Positions 28,411 through 37,479 are shown, counted from the first letter of the stretch. The stretch is 64,000 bases of DNA from Posidoniimonas corsicana (GCF_007859765.1 NZ_SIHJ01000001.1:744767-808766), one strand, 5' to 3'. The notes: generated from the sequence alone by a model not told the origin. Translations and numbers: made by a program.

Positions 28411-28416
28411 TAAGAT
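28411..28416 (+). promoter_or_regulatory. possible leaderless -10 element of ispG
   Basis: TAAGAT ends exactly seven bases before the ispG ATG at 28424, the distance at which transcription would begin on the start codon. There is no ribosome-binding site in the gap. The -35 region is weak. Confidence 0.35.
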
Positions 28417-28423
28417 AGCCATT

Positions 28424-29563
28424 ATGCCAGACATCCAACGCAACCCGACCCGCAGCGTCGCGATCGGCTCGGTCACGATCGGCGGCGGCGCGCCGATCGC
28501 CGTCCAGAGCATGACGGCCACCCACACCCAGGATATCGACGCCACGGTCGCGCAGGTCAACGCCCTGGCGGACGCGGGCGCCGACGTGGTGCGGATCGCC
28601 GTCGACAGCCAGAAGGACGCCGCGGCGCTGGCCGAGATCCGCAGCCAGACAACCGCCAACCTGTCGGTCGACCTGCAGGAGAACTACCGCCTGGCGGAGC
28701 TCGTGGCGCCGCACGTCGACAAGGTCCGCTACAACCCCGGCCACCTGTACCACCACGAGCGGGACAAGCCGTGGCAGGAGAAGGTGGAGTACCTGGCGGG
28801 CGTGGCCGCGGACAACGACTGCGCTATGCGGGTGGGGGTCAACTGCGGCAGCGTCGACCCGGCGAAGAAGGAACGCTACGACGCGGCCGACTCGATCTCC
28901 CCCATGCTGGAGAGCGCGTGGGAGCACTGCGAGCTGCTCGACGAGCTGGGCTTCACGCGGTACTGCGTCTCGCTGAAGGACAGCGACCCGCAGAAGGTGA
29001 TCGAGGTCAACACCCGGTTCGCCGAGCGGCGGCCCGACGTGCCGCTGCACCTGGGAGTCACCGAGGCCGGCATGCCGCCCGACGGAGTGATCAAGACCCG
29101 CATCGCGTTCGAGCAGCTCATCGGCCGCGGGCTGGGCGACACGCTCCGCGTGTCGTTGACGGTGCCCAACGACCGCAAGCCCGAGGAGATCGCCGCCGGC
29201 CGCGAGATCCTGGCCGACATCGCCGCGGGGCGGGTCCGGTCGGTGGTGGATTACGGCCTGTCCACGCTCAACATCATCAGCTGCCCCAGCTGCAGCCGCG
29301 TGGAGAACGAGGCGTTCGTCGACCTGGCCGCCAAGGTCAAGGAGATGACCCAGTACGCCAAGGACCACGCGGTCACGATCGCCGTGATGGGCTGCCGCGT
29401 GAACGGCCCGGGCGAGACCGACGACGCCGACCTTGGCCTGTGGTGCGGCCCCAAGTCGGTCAACCTCAAGAAGGGCGAAGAGACCCTCGGCCAGTACGGC
29501 TACGAGGAGATCCTGCCCCGGCTCAAGAGCGAGCTGGACCTGATCATCGCCGCCAAGAGCTAG
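28424..29563 (+). CDS. ispG: 4-hydroxy-3-methylbut-2-en-1-yl diphosphate synthase
   Basis: This 379-residue iron-sulfur enzyme converts methylerythritol cyclodiphosphate to HMBPP in the MEP isoprenoid pathway. The N-terminal TIM barrel begins with [19 protein letters not shown]. The [4Fe-4S] cysteines are in SCPSCSR and [10 protein letters not shown], followed by glutamate. [17 protein letters not shown] and [10 protein letters not shown] are also conserved. It is the short bacterial form without the extra plant-type insert. Isoprenoids made here also supply the side chain of menaquinone, whose head-group genes are elsewhere in the window. A repeat element follows the stop codon. Confidence 0.96.
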   Translation: MPDIQRNPTRSVAIGSVTIGGGAPIAVQSMTATHTQDIDATVAQVNALADAGADVVRIAVDSQKDAAALAEIRSQTTANLSVDLQENYRLAELVAPHVDKVRYNPGHLYHHERDKPWQEKVEYLAGVAADNDCAMRVGVNCGSVDPAKKERYDAADSISPMLESAWEHCELLDELGFTRYCVSLKDSDPQKVIEVNTRFAERRPDVPLHLGVTEAGMPPDGVIKTRIAFEQLIGRGLGDTLRVSLTVPNDRKPEEIAAGREILADIAAGRVRSVVDYGLSTLNIISCPSCSRVENEAFVDLAAKVKEMTQYAKDHAVTIAVMGCRVNGPGETDDADLGLWCGPKSVNLKKGEETLGQYGYEEILPRLKSELDLIIAAKS

Positions 29564-29966
29564 AGCGGCCTGCCGCTGCCTCGAGCGCCCGTGAACGGGA
29601 CCTCCGTGGCGAGGGCGTCTCGCCGCGGCCGCTTACTCAGCTGGATTGTTGCTGAAAACGGCCACCCAGCGCGGTCAAATAGAGGTCGGCTCGTGCGCGC
29701 GCTCATGGCCGACAGGGAGCGTGGCCGCTGCGTGCTGAAATCAGGCGCCCATCGCTCGGACTACTTGTCCGAAGTGCGCACACAAAAACGGACAAAACCC
29801 CGACCGCGCCCACCAGAGGAGGTTAACGCAACGGCCTGAAACAAAAGCACTTACGAAAAAAGACAGCCGAAGGTATGCCCTGAGTTTTGTCCCCTCCGCT
29901 CGTGTTTTTGGACAAAACGAATCGGACAAAACCCCGCCTGGAGAAGACGCGAGGGTTCGGCGTGCG
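29564..29966. other. convergent intergenic region with repeat copy A
   Basis: Beyond the repeat element described separately, about 80 bases after ispG and 30 bases before the channel gene show nothing recognisable. No promoter would be expected here because both flanking genes end in this region. Confidence 0.6.
29645..29935 (+). repeat. dispersed repeat copy A with GGACAAAAC boxes
   Basis: This non-coding element between the convergent ispG and potassium-channel genes has a second copy, inverted, at 42430-42717. Conserved blocks are GGCCACCCAGCGCGGTC (29661 region), a GGACAAAAC box at 29790-29798, GCACTTA, GGTATGCCC (29872-29880), GTTTTGTCC at 29884-29892, GGACAAAAC at 29910-29918 and again at 29924-29932. 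The last three boxes form a 9-base inverted repeat with a 17-base loop plus one direct copy after a 5-base gap (GAATC). A short open frame (29591-29839) overlaps it but shows no coding character. Confidence 0.8.
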
Positions 29967-30977
29967 CTAAGCCGGGCAGAGCGCGCCGGGGAGCGCCGCG
30001 TGCTTCATCGCGGCGATGTCGTCCAGCCCGCCGGCGTAGATCACGATATCGTCCGCGGCGAACACCTCGCTGCCACGGGGGCGGAGGATGGTCCGCCCGT
30101 CGGCCCGCTCGATCGCGACAAACACCAGCCCGTCGACGGTCGCGCCGAACTGCGCAACGCTCTGGCCCACCAGCGGCGCGCCGGGGCGGACGTGGGTCTC
30201 GCCCAGCTTGAAGGACTGGTCGTCGTCCTCGTAGCCGTTGGTGTACTTGGCCAGCCTGGGGCAGATTACGGCGCTCGCCACCGTGCGGCCCGCCATCTGG
30301 TGGGGCGACACCACCAGCGACGCGCCGGCGTGCTGCAGCTTGCGGGCGGCCATCTCGTTTTCCGCCCGGCTGATGATCACGCACTCGGGGTTGTGCTCGC
30401 GCACGGTCACGGTGATGAACATGTTCTCCGCGTCAGAGTCCACCGCGCACACCACTCCGCGGGCCCGGGCGAGCCCGGCCTCGAGGAGCAGCTCGTCGTC
30501 GCTGGCCTCGCCCTCCAGCACGACCTGGCCGTCGTCGATGGCGCGGCGGATATTGGGCGGGTGGTTCTCGATCACCACGCACAGCACGTCCTCGCGGGTG
30601 ATCTCCTCGCAGATCGTGCGGCCCATGCGGCCGTAGCCGCAGACGATGATGTGGTCGGAGCAGTCGGCGATTCGGCGTTTCATGATTCGTCGGCGGGCGG
30701 CTTCCGGGTCGGAGGCGATCTGTACAATCGTCGAGAGCGAGTAGGTAAACACGCTGATGCCGCACACAAGCAGCACCGAAGCGAACACCTGCCCGGCGTG
30801 GCTGAGGCCGTAGTCGCCGTAGCCCACCGTGGTGATCGTGACCAGCGTAAAGTACAGGCACTCCCAGAGGGTCCAGTCCCCCTCGATGAAGTAGAACCCG
30901 ATCGTGCCCACGACCAGCACGCCGGCCAGCAGCGCCCCGCAGCGGGCGACCGAGGTTGTGGGGGACGTGGGGAGCAT
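29967..30977 (-). CDS. two-TM potassium channel with TrkA/RCK domain
   Basis: This 336-residue protein has a first membrane helix (ALLAGVLVVGTIGFYFI), a pore loop with the potassium selectivity filter TVGYGD (residues 50-55) and a second helix (VFASVLLVCGISVFTYSL). A Rossmann-fold TrkA-N/RCK domain follows (IIVCGYGRMGRTICEEI) with VVIENHP and a second RCK part near the C-terminus (ETHVRPGAPLVGQS). This is the architecture of MthK-like ligand-gated potassium channels. I used ATG 30977; a TTG at 31010 would add 11 proline-rich residues. It converges on ispG across a repeat element. Confidence 0.93.
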   Translation of the reverse strand: MLPTSPTTSVARCGALLAGVLVVGTIGFYFIEGDWTLWECLYFTLVTITTVGYGDYGLSHAGQVFASVLLVCGISVFTYSLSTIVQIASDPEAARRRIMKRRIADCSDHIIVCGYGRMGRTICEEITREDVLCVVIENHPPNIRRAIDDGQVVLEGEASDDELLLEAGLARARGVVCAVDSDAENMFITVTVREHNPECVIISRAENEMAARKLQHAGASLVVSPHQMAGRTVASAVICPRLAKYTNGYEDDDQSFKLGETHVRPGAPLVGQSVAQFGATVDGLVFVAIERADGRTILRPRGSEVFAADDIVIYAGGLDDIAAMKHAALPGALCPA

Positions 30978-31112
30978 CGGCGGCGGGGTCGGGGCAGGGC
31001 GTGCCAACAACCCTAGGTCACGCCGCCGAGTGCGCGGGGGTTTTCCTCAGACGCGCCGTCACGACGCGCACACCCGGCACACACGTTGCAGGACGATCCG
31101 AGCGCCGCCGGG

Positions 31113-31874
31113 CTACCGCAGCACGGGGGCCGCCTGGGCAGCCGGGTCGGTGGCGGCGGGGTCGCCGGCGGCCGCCACCGGCGCCTGCTTGATGATCATC
31201 ACCTGGGTCGTGGCCTGCGGGATGATCGGCTCGGGCTTGTCTTCCATGAAGTCGTGGAACGCCTGCTCGACGCCCTTGAGCATCCCGTAGTCGTGCGACA
31301 GCATCACGCCGCCAGGCGTCATGCGGGGGTAGAAGTACTCCAGGCAGGCGAGCGTCCCCTCGTAGAGGTCAACGTCGAAGTGCACAAACGCGTACTGCTG
31401 CTCCGGCACGCCGTCGGTCGAATCGGGGAACAGGCCCTTGTGGTACGACACGCCCTCGTAGCCGGCCAGGTAGCCGCTGACCTTCTCGACGCTGCACGCG
31501 TACTGCCCCACCCGGTGCACCCGCGCGTCCTTGTCGCAGTCCTCCGGCAGTCCCTCGAAGGTATCGAACAACAGCAATGGCTTGTCGCCCTTGACCTCGC
31601 AGATCAGCTTGGCGGTGGTGCCCTGGTAGCAACCGACCTCGGCGAACGCGCCCGGCAGCTTGATCATCGCCCGCGCCAGGGTCATCACGTTGTAGCACTC
31701 CCACGCGCTGTTGAGGCACTTGCGCTCGCGGCGGACCTTGCGGAGCAGCTTGACCTCGCCGGTCGGCTTGCGCGCCGAGAGCGACGCGATCTGCAGCTTC
31801 GACCAGGCGTCGAGCCCGGCCTGTTCAAAGAATCCACCGCCCATCCGCTGGACGAACTTGTTCCGTAGCCACAT
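31113..31874 (-). CDS. TylF/macrocin O-methyltransferase-like protein
   Basis: This 253-residue class I SAM-dependent methyltransferase shows AFAEVGCYQGTTAKLI as the SAM glycine loop, LLFDTFEGLPEDCDKD, then AFVHFDVDLYEGT and GGVMLSHDYG, which are hallmarks of the TylF group whose members often methylate sugars. The ATG at 31874 has AAGGA seven bases before it. In-frame codons further upstream look non-coding. An Ala/Pro-rich tail of about 20 residues ends the protein. No polysaccharide genes adjoin it. The vWA gene upstream ends in a strong terminator, so this gene is transcribed separately. Confidence 0.88.
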   Translation of the reverse strand: MWLRNKFVQRMGGGFFEQAGLDAWSKLQIASLSARKPTGEVKLLRKVRRERKCLNSAWECYNVMTLARAMIKLPGAFAEVGCYQGTTAKLICEVKGDKPLLLFDTFEGLPEDCDKDARVHRVGQYACSVEKVSGYLAGYEGVSYHKGLFPDSTDGVPEQQYAFVHFDVDLYEGTLACLEYFYPRMTPGGVMLSHDYGMLKGVEQAFHDFMEDKPEPIIPQATTQVMIIKQAPVAAAGDPAATDPAAQAAPVLR

Positions 31875-32067
31875 GGGTAGGTCCTTTCCCAGTAAACAGG
31901 TCACAACGGGCGGCCGCAGGCACGGCCCGCTCATACTGCTTCGGGCACCCGCGGCGGTCAAGCCGGGGTCGGGCCGATCCCGACAAAATCACGCAATCCA
32001 ATGGCAACGCCGACCGGTTGGGGAAACCCCGCGCGGCCTCGCCACGCCTCGTTGCGGGAGGGGAACG

Positions 32068-32104
32068 AAAAAACCCCACCGCGCACTTCACGTACGCGGT
32101 GGGG
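32068..32104 (-). terminator. intrinsic terminator of the vWA gene
   Basis: On the minus strand a perfect 10-bp stem (CCCCACCGCG with CGCGGTGGGG, 11-base loop) is followed directly by six T. It lies about 40 bases after the stop of the vWA gene and separates it from the TylF-like gene. Confidence 0.9.
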
Positions 32105-32142
32105 TCGACGCTGTTACACCGGTAGCGGGGATCCGCCGGCGG

Positions 32143-33660
32143 CTACAGGCCGCTGTCGAATCGGGTGAGCTCACCCTGCTTGATTTCGATTGCCTCGCCT
32201 ACCGGCAGCGGCTCGGACATGCCCTGAACATCGAGCTCAAGGTCGTAGACCCCCGGCGGCAGCAGGTAGGGGTAGTACAGGCTGTCGACCCTGCGCGCGC
32301 CGCCCAGGCCCGCCGCGGCGCGGGCCTCGTACGCGAGCAGCCGTGCGGGCGCCTGCCCCTGGTCCTCGTCAGCCACGGCCGACTGGTCGGCGCGGCGGAA
32401 GAGCCGCCAAGCCGTAACGTCCTGCTCGGGCCTGACCAGCTGGATCCCGCTGTCGAGCGTCACCACCGAGCGCTCGCCCGGCTTCACCACCACTTGCTCA
32501 GACACGGTAATGGGCTGGTCGGCGCCGGCGTACTGGAAACAGACGTCGTACACGCCGGGGAGGACCGGCTTGTCTTTGAAGTTGTAGTAGCCGTTGCCCT
32601 CGGACCCCACCCGCACCACGGCCCGACCCGAACCCGACTCGGTGATTGCCACCAGATCGACGTGCAGGCGGTTCTTCCAGTCGCCGCCGCTTACCAGCTC
32701 ATCCGGAACGTTGAACGCGATGCTCCCCAGAGGCAGGTCGCGGGTCTGCTGCTTATAGATCGTCAATACGCCCAGCTCGCTGCGGGTAGGTTCGCCGTAG
32801 TTTGGAACAGCGAAGCCGGCGGTGACTCGGTAATCGCCCGACACGAGCGGGTGGGTCGACTGGTCCGATGGCTTGGTAATGGTCTTCGTGATCTTCCCGT
32901 CCGACGCTCGGGCGATCTCGATGTAGGCGAGGCTCTCGCCGCCGCCGGGCGGGATCGCGATACGCAGCTTGCCAAGGCCGGTCCCGCTGGCGACCGTGCG
33001 GGCCTTCGCCTTCTCGACCTCCTCGGCGACACCCCGGCTGACCTCCCGCAGCGCAGCGAGCAGCGCGTCGCCGTCCGCGGCGGCGAAGAACTGTCCCCCG
33101 CCGGCCTTGGCCAGGCAACTCAGTTGCTTTGCGGCGGCCGGGTCGACGTCGAACCCGACGGTGTGCAGCACGAACCGGCAGCCGGTGGCCTTCAGCTCGC
33201 CGACTACGCGGCAGGGGTCACCGCCGCACGTCTCCACGCCGTCGCTCACCAGCACGACGCTCGTCACCGCGTCCTTGCTCTTGAGCATCTCGGCCGCGGT
33301 CAGGAACGCGGAGGTGATGGGCGTCTTGCCGCGGGGCTGGAGCGCCTCGACTTGGTCCATCAGCCCCTGGCGGTCGCTGCTGCCGGCGGGAATCAGAACC
33401 TCAATATCCGAACAATCGCCCGGACGACGGTGGCCGTAGGCGACCAGCCCCACCAAAACCTCCTCGGGCAGGCCAGGTGTGATCTGTCGCATTACCCGCT
33501 TCGCCGCGTCGATCTTGCTCTGGCCACCAGCGTCCTCCGCCATACTCCCCGAGGAATCCAGGATGAACAGCACCTCCGGCATCGCCGCCTGTGCAGCAGG
33601 CGAGCAAGGGACCAAGGTTGGCAGCATCGCGGCGACGAAGAACGCGAGGACGTAGCGCAT
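32143..33660 (-). CDS. secreted von Willebrand factor A domain protein
   Basis: This 505-residue exported protein has a signal peptide (MRYVLAFFVAAMLPTLVPC ending in AAQAA) and a vWA domain with an intact MIDAS: FILDSSGSM, then VSDGVETC. The rest, after about residue 230, is a set of beta domains with repeated features (GVYDVCFQYAG, PPGVYDLELDVQG, SGDYRVTAGFAVP), similar to peptide-repeat or carboxypeptidase-regulatory-like folds. The start at ATG 33660 has GGAG seven bases upstream. The protein probably binds a ligand or partner through a metal ion at the cell surface. It has a strong terminator and no obvious operon partner. Confidence 0.88.
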   Translation of the reverse strand: MRYVLAFFVAAMLPTLVPCSPAAQAAMPEVLFILDSSGSMAEDAGGQSKIDAAKRVMRQITPGLPEEVLVGLVAYGHRRPGDCSDIEVLIPAGSSDRQGLMDQVEALQPRGKTPITSAFLTAAEMLKSKDAVTSVVLVSDGVETCGGDPCRVVGELKATGCRFVLHTVGFDVDPAAAKQLSCLAKAGGGQFFAAADGDALLAALREVSRGVAEEVEKAKARTVASGTGLGKLRIAIPPGGGESLAYIEIARASDGKITKTITKPSDQSTHPLVSGDYRVTAGFAVPNYGEPTRSELGVLTIYKQQTRDLPLGSIAFNVPDELVSGGDWKNRLHVDLVAITESGSGRAVVRVGSEGNGYYNFKDKPVLPGVYDVCFQYAGADQPITVSEQVVVKPGERSVVTLDSGIQLVRPEQDVTAWRLFRRADQSAVADEDQGQAPARLLAYEARAAAGLGGARRVDSLYYPYLLPPGVYDLELDVQGMSEPLPVGEAIEIKQGELTRFDSGL

Positions 33661-34065
33661 ACAAGGGCTCCAGGGGCAGGGTGGGTGCCGCAACAAATCG
33701 GCGTCGGGGGAGTTGGCGTGGCCAATACTGGCCGGGGAAAAGTCGCGCCCGAATCGGGCTAGCGGGGTCGCTCAAACCTACTTCACGCGGCCGGCAACGC
33801 GGGTCGCCTGGGCCGATTTCTGGCGCGGCGAACCCACGGCGTAGGTGCGCCAATCAGCGCGACCCGGCGCCGCCGACCGGCGGAGCCCGGCCTGGCCGCT
33901 AGGATGGTAAACGACGGCGCGACCAGACGTTCTACAGCCGCCCCTCTTGCTAGCACACAGGCGGCAAATAGCGAGGTTTACTCTGGGGCCAAAGTGTCGC
34001 ATACTCATCGCCCTGAGGCCGCTCATCCGCCTGATCACGCGACTAGAATCGACACAAACCGCCCT
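33661..34065. other. divergent intergenic region
   Basis: These 405 bases lie between the vWA gene and the plus-strand sugar isomerase gene. A TAGAAT hexamer at 34044-34049 could be a -10 for the isomerase but no -35 supports it. I see no repeat, RNA gene or coding frame with family similarity. Confidence 0.5.
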
Positions 34066-34911
34066 ATGCCTCGCCTCTCGTGCAACCAGCTGAGCACGTT
34101 CCGCTGGTCTCTCGACGAAGACCTCTACCACTACCGGAAGGCCGGCTTCGAGACCATTGGCCTTTGGCGCCGTAAGCTAGTTGATTTCGGCGTCGAACGC
34201 GGCCTCGAGCTGCTCCAGGAGAGTGGCCTGCGGGTCTGCAGCCTGAACTGGGCGGGCGGGTTCACCGGGATCGACGGGCGGTCGTTCGAAGAGAGCGTCC
34301 GCGACGCCTGCGACGCGGTCCGGCTGGCCGACGAGGCGAACGCCGAGAACCTCGTGCTGTACGCCGGCGGGCGCAACGGGCACACAACCCGGCACGCCGA
34401 ACGCCTGCTCGCGTCGGCGCTCGACACGCTGCTGCCGCTTGCCGAGGCGATGGGCGTAACGCTCGCGCTCAAACCGATGCACCCCGCCTGCTCAGCGGAG
34501 TGGTCGTTCATCAACTGCATCCAGGAAGCAGCGACACTCGTCCGCGGGTACGACAGCCCACGGCTCCGCCTCACTTACGACAATTATCAGTTTCCTTTGA
34601 CCGAACAGGCGCTGTCCGATCTTGGCGCTATCGCCCCGCTTATCGGGTTGGTGCAGTTGGCCGACACGCGCACCCCGCACGGCATCGACCTGGACCGCTG
34701 CCCGCTAGGCGAGGGCGCCCTGCCGGTGGCGGACACGATCCGCACGCTGATCGCGGCAGGCTACACTGGGTGCTTCGACGCCGAGATCCTGGGGCCCTCG
34801 GTGGAGGCCCTCGAGTACGACGACCTCCTCGCCCGCACCCGCACCGCCTACGACCAGATGCTCGTTCGGGCCGATTCGCCGACCCCGCTGGCGGCGCCAA
34901 ACCGCGCCTAA
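34066..34911 (+). CDS. sugar phosphate isomerase/epimerase family protein
   Basis: This 281-residue TIM-barrel protein of the xylose-isomerase-like group (AP endonuclease 2 family) begins MPRLSCNQLSTFRWSLDEDL. Visible landmarks are GFETIGLWRRKLVDFG, LVLYAGGRNGHT, LALKPMHPACS, RLTYDNYQF, LVQLADTRTPHGID and CFDAEILGPS, with acidic and histidine residues at the expected metal positions. The substrate is unknown. I used ATG 34066; a longer frame upstream is not family-like. It lies 14 bases before the ArfB-like gene, probably co-transcribed. Confidence 0.9.
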   Translation: MPRLSCNQLSTFRWSLDEDLYHYRKAGFETIGLWRRKLVDFGVERGLELLQESGLRVCSLNWAGGFTGIDGRSFEESVRDACDAVRLADEANAENLVLYAGGRNGHTTRHAERLLASALDTLLPLAEAMGVTLALKPMHPACSAEWSFINCIQEAATLVRGYDSPRLRLTYDNYQFPLTEQALSDLGAIAPLIGLVQLADTRTPHGIDLDRCPLGEGALPVADTIRTLIAAGYTGCFDAEILGPSVEALEYDDLLARTRTAYDQMLVRADSPTPLAAPNRA

Positions 34912-34925
34912 CCTCCCGCCGCTCC

Positions 34926-35357
34926 GTGCCCAACGACCTGACCGTCAACGATCAGATCACGATCGCCTCCGGTGAGCTGCAGCTCAGCTTCGCACGCAGC
35001 TCCGGGCCCGGCGGGCAGAACGTGAACAAGGTGAACACCAAGGCGACGCTGCGGTGGTCTCCTGGCGAGTCCGCCTCGCTCCCGCCCGCCGTGCGGCGGC
35101 GGTTCGTCGATCGCTTCGCGTCACGCCTGACGGCCGAGGGCGAGTTGGTGCTGCAGAGCGGTGTGCACCGCGAGCAGGCCCGCAACACCACGGAATGCCT
35201 AGCACGGCTGCGGGCAATGGTGCTGTCGGTGGCCACCCCACCGAAGCAGCGGCGGCCGACCAAGCCGAGCCGCGCCTCAAAGGAGCGGCGCCTGCAAAAA
35301 AAGCAGCATCGGTCTGAAACAAAGCGCCTCCGCCGGCAGCCTAAAGGCGATGAGTAG
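34926..35357 (+). CDS. ArfB-like peptide chain release factor/ribosome rescue protein
   Basis: This 143-residue protein contains the release factor motif SSGPGGQNVNKVNTK (GGQ at residues 29-31) followed by a long basic tail (KERRLQKKQHRSETKRLRR). Short proteins of this design hydrolyse peptidyl-tRNA on stalled ribosomes, with the basic tail entering the empty mRNA channel. It lacks the stop-codon-reading domain of RF1 and RF2. Translation starts at a GTG. It overlaps nothing but follows the isomerase gene by 14 bases. Confidence 0.92.
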   Translation: MPNDLTVNDQITIASGELQLSFARSSGPGGQNVNKVNTKATLRWSPGESASLPPAVRRRFVDRFASRLTAEGELVLQSGVHREQARNTTECLARLRAMVLSVATPPKQRRPTKPSRASKERRLQKKQHRSETKRLRRQPKGDE

Positions 35358-35982
35358 CCGGTCGGATACCGACCACCCTGGGCGAAAGCTGGGCGGGCTG
35401 CGAGGTCTGCCGAAGGCCCCCAGCCATCCGCCGCAAGGATCCGAAATCACCCAACCTATTCCCGCCAGACGGCTTAGGACAACGGGCACGCCGGCGGTGC
35501 AAAATCTTGGCTGAATTTGTTTGGAGCCGGTAAGAATTGCATGTATTCTTGCTAGCGACGGATCTAGCGGACGTGACGATCGCCTTTTCTTATCACTCCT
35601 CATCAAGACCCTCGTCACTCACGGGTTAGGTCCTCGCGACAGCGAGCTGCGACGTTTCGGCATCATGTGATTCTCGCTGCACGTCCAGAGGCTTGCCGCA
35701 GCACGAGTGCGGCGGAATGGGGCGCCGCCAACTGGCTCGTGGAGCGCAGAGCGAAGTTTCGCAGCAGGACATCGGTTTTTCCGTGACGCCCGAAGGCGTC
35801 GGTAAGTCTGGCCTGATAGCCACGCGCTAAGTCGCGAGAGCTCCGCAGGGCAGAGGCACACAAACTCACAGCCCGACCCAGCTTGTGGGTCACACGGTCG
35901 CCGGGACGGCGTCCGTCGGTTTCGGTCATCGGGATCCGGCGCGCATGTGCGGGCCCTCCCAACAGCAAAAGGAGTGATACCC
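35358..35982. other. 625-base intergenic region with dyads, possible RNA or regulatory content
   Basis: No protein gene with family support is present. Features seen: a 6-bp stem GGTCGG/CCGACC after the arfB-like stop; a dyad AAGAAT-N7-ATTCTT at 35532-35550; and a stem GACGCC-CGAA-GGCGTC at 35785-35800, which on the minus strand would be closed by a UUCG tetraloop. Minus-strand open frames (35619-35984) are short and lack a clear ribosome-binding site. A structured RNA is possible but unproven. Confidence 0.45.
35521..35549 (+). promoter_or_regulatory. candidate promoter overlapping a dyad
   Basis: TTGGAG (35521-35526) and TATTCT (35544-35549) are 17 bases apart. The -10 hexamer lies within the right half of the dyad AAGAAT-N7-ATTCTT (35532-35550), an arrangement that would suit repressor control. 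The distance to the hemerythrin-like gene is over 400 bases. Confidence 0.35.
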
Positions 35983-36447
35983 ATGTCGGTAGTCCAGGCC
36001 CAATCCTCGACCAGCGTCAGCTGGATCGAGCACCAGATGCTGGATCATGTGAAGGGCGCGCTCCGGGTCACGCTCGACTGGAACGCCCCCAGCGTGAGCC
36101 TTACCCGCAAGAAGTCGAGCGTGCGGTTCTCGTTCCAGTCGTTCTGCCGCCACCTCGACCGGCTCATGCGGATCGAGGAGAACGACAACTACCTCGAGGA
36201 GCTGTGCGAGACCAAGCCCCACTTCGAGCCGCAGGTCCGCAGGCTGCGTGCCGACCACGACCACTTCCGGTCGCGGACGCACACGCTGATGGCGCAGCTC
36301 GAGAGTCTTGAGGAGTGGCAGTCGGATCAGTTCGACGAGTGCTGCCTTGAGATCCGGGAGTTGCTGCGCGAAGTCGACCAGCACGACCACGAGGAGGTCC
36401 GTGTGCTGCAGGAGCTAATGTCCTCTGATCTGGGGGGCGAGGGCTAA
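35983..36447 (+). CDS. hemerythrin-like four-helix protein
   Basis: This 154-residue protein has an AAGGAG site eight bases before its ATG. It is nearly all helix and rich in His, Glu and Asp in hemerythrin-like spacing (FCRHLDRLMRIEENDNYLEE, HFEPQVRRLRADHDHFRSRTH, VDQHDHEEVRVLQE). These histidines and acids could ligate a di-iron centre, but the match to the classical HxxxE/HxxxH pattern is imperfect. Alternatively it is a helical protein of unknown role. It lies 212 bases before the UVR-motif gene on the same strand. Confidence 0.7.
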   Translation: MSVVQAQSSTSVSWIEHQMLDHVKGALRVTLDWNAPSVSLTRKKSSVRFSFQSFCRHLDRLMRIEENDNYLEELCETKPHFEPQVRRLRADHDHFRSRTHTLMAQLESLEEWQSDQFDECCLEIRELLREVDQHDHEEVRVLQELMSSDLGGEG

Positions 36448-36659
36448 CCGCACGCGAGGGCCGGATATCCGGCTTGGGCGCTGGAGGGGGTTCTGCCAAG
36501 CTCTTTATTGACAGAAACAACTTCCAATTCTTCTGCGAAAAAGCACTCCTCCGCCCCAATCGGTGCGGGGTAGAATAGGGGAGACAGCGAGCCGGCAGGC
36601 CCGGCCCGCTGGTCTCCTAACGCAGAAGCCCTGCCTCGTTGACGCGGAGGTCTCGCCAG

Positions 36660-37406
36660 ATGGGAAAACGGCCGCAGCACCTGGATCGGTTCTTAGAAGA
36701 TTGGCCCTACGAGTTTGGAGAGGTGACCGCCCGGTGCGTCAGCGGTGCTGACGGCCGCCGCGTGCTGCAGCTGAGGATCGACCTGGGGGTCCTGCAGATG
36801 GAGGTATCTGGCAGGCCGGATGGTCGCAAGCCTGACGGCGCCGAGACCTACTACGACCGGCTCATCTCGCTGGCCTTTGAGGAAGGCGAAGAGTTTGAGC
36901 TGGACGACGAACGCTGCGTCGAAATCGACCGCGAGTTCGTGCAGTTCTACCACCGCCGGCTCGCTTGGCTGGCGCTCCGCGAATTCGAGAACGCGGTCGC
37001 CGACGCGGACCACACGCTGGCGTTGATGGACTTCAGCTCCGCCCATGCGCCCGACGAGGAGTGGGCCGACCTGCACGAGCAGTACCGTCCGTTCGTGCTC
37101 TTCCACCGCACCCAGGCCGCGGCGCTCCGCGAGCTAGAGCTCAGCCAACCCGAACGGGCCGTGGCCGCCCTCAACGAGGGACTGGGCAAGATGCGCAGCG
37201 TTTTCGCCCGGCACGACCTGCTCGAGGACTTCGAGGACGACGAGCTCGTCGTGAAGCTGGTCGACATGAAGGACACCCTCACCGAGCAGCACGACCTCGA
37301 GGCGCCGCTCACCGAGCAGCTCGCCGAGGCAATCGCCGAGGAGCAGTACGAGCTGGCCGCGGAGATCCGCGACCGGATCGCCCGCCGCACCCGCACCGGC
37401 GCCTAA
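36660..37406 (+). CDS. UvrB/UvrC-motif protein
   Basis: This 248-residue protein ends with a clear UVR motif (LAEAIAEEQYELAAEIRDR, about residues 222-240), the coiled hairpin that lets UvrB and UvrC interact and is also found in McsA and ClpC-type proteins. The central part (about 60-200) is helical with TPR-like pairs (FVQFYHRRLAWLALREFENA, LHEQYRPFVLFHRTQAAALR). ATG 36660 has a GGAGG site nine bases upstream. No zinc-finger or nuclease motif is present. It precedes csrA by 290 bases; the context suggests a stress or regulatory adaptor. Confidence 0.84.
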   Translation: MGKRPQHLDRFLEDWPYEFGEVTARCVSGADGRRVLQLRIDLGVLQMEVSGRPDGRKPDGAETYYDRLISLAFEEGEEFELDDERCVEIDREFVQFYHRRLAWLALREFENAVADADHTLALMDFSSAHAPDEEWADLHEQYRPFVLFHRTQAAALRELELSQPERAVAALNEGLGKMRSVFARHDLLEDFEDDELVVKLVDMKDTLTEQHDLEAPLTEQLAEAIAEEQYELAAEIRDRIARRTRTGA

Positions 37407-37461
37407 TCCGCCGCATGCACCGCCAGCACATGTTGGCGATTCTTTCAATCGGCTTGCAATT

Positions 37462-37479
37462 GTTCACCATCTGGTGAAC
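37462..37479. promoter_or_regulatory. perfect dyad GTTCACC-ATCT-GGTGAAC
   Basis: A 7-bp perfect inverted repeat with a 4-base centre lies 55 bases after the UVR-motif gene, in the region leading to csrA. There is no T-run, so it is a better candidate for a protein-binding operator than for a terminator. Confidence 0.4.

Noticed and set aside
29591-29839. 82-codon plus-strand frame inside repeat copy A
   Set aside because: It has no ribosome-binding site, the repeat copy at 42.4-42.7 kb does not keep the frame well, and residue content is that of noise.
31711-33762. 683-codon plus-strand frame opposite the vWA gene
   Set aside because: It lies antisense to a gene with a signal peptide, MIDAS motif and its own terminator. 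The translation has no recognisable family.
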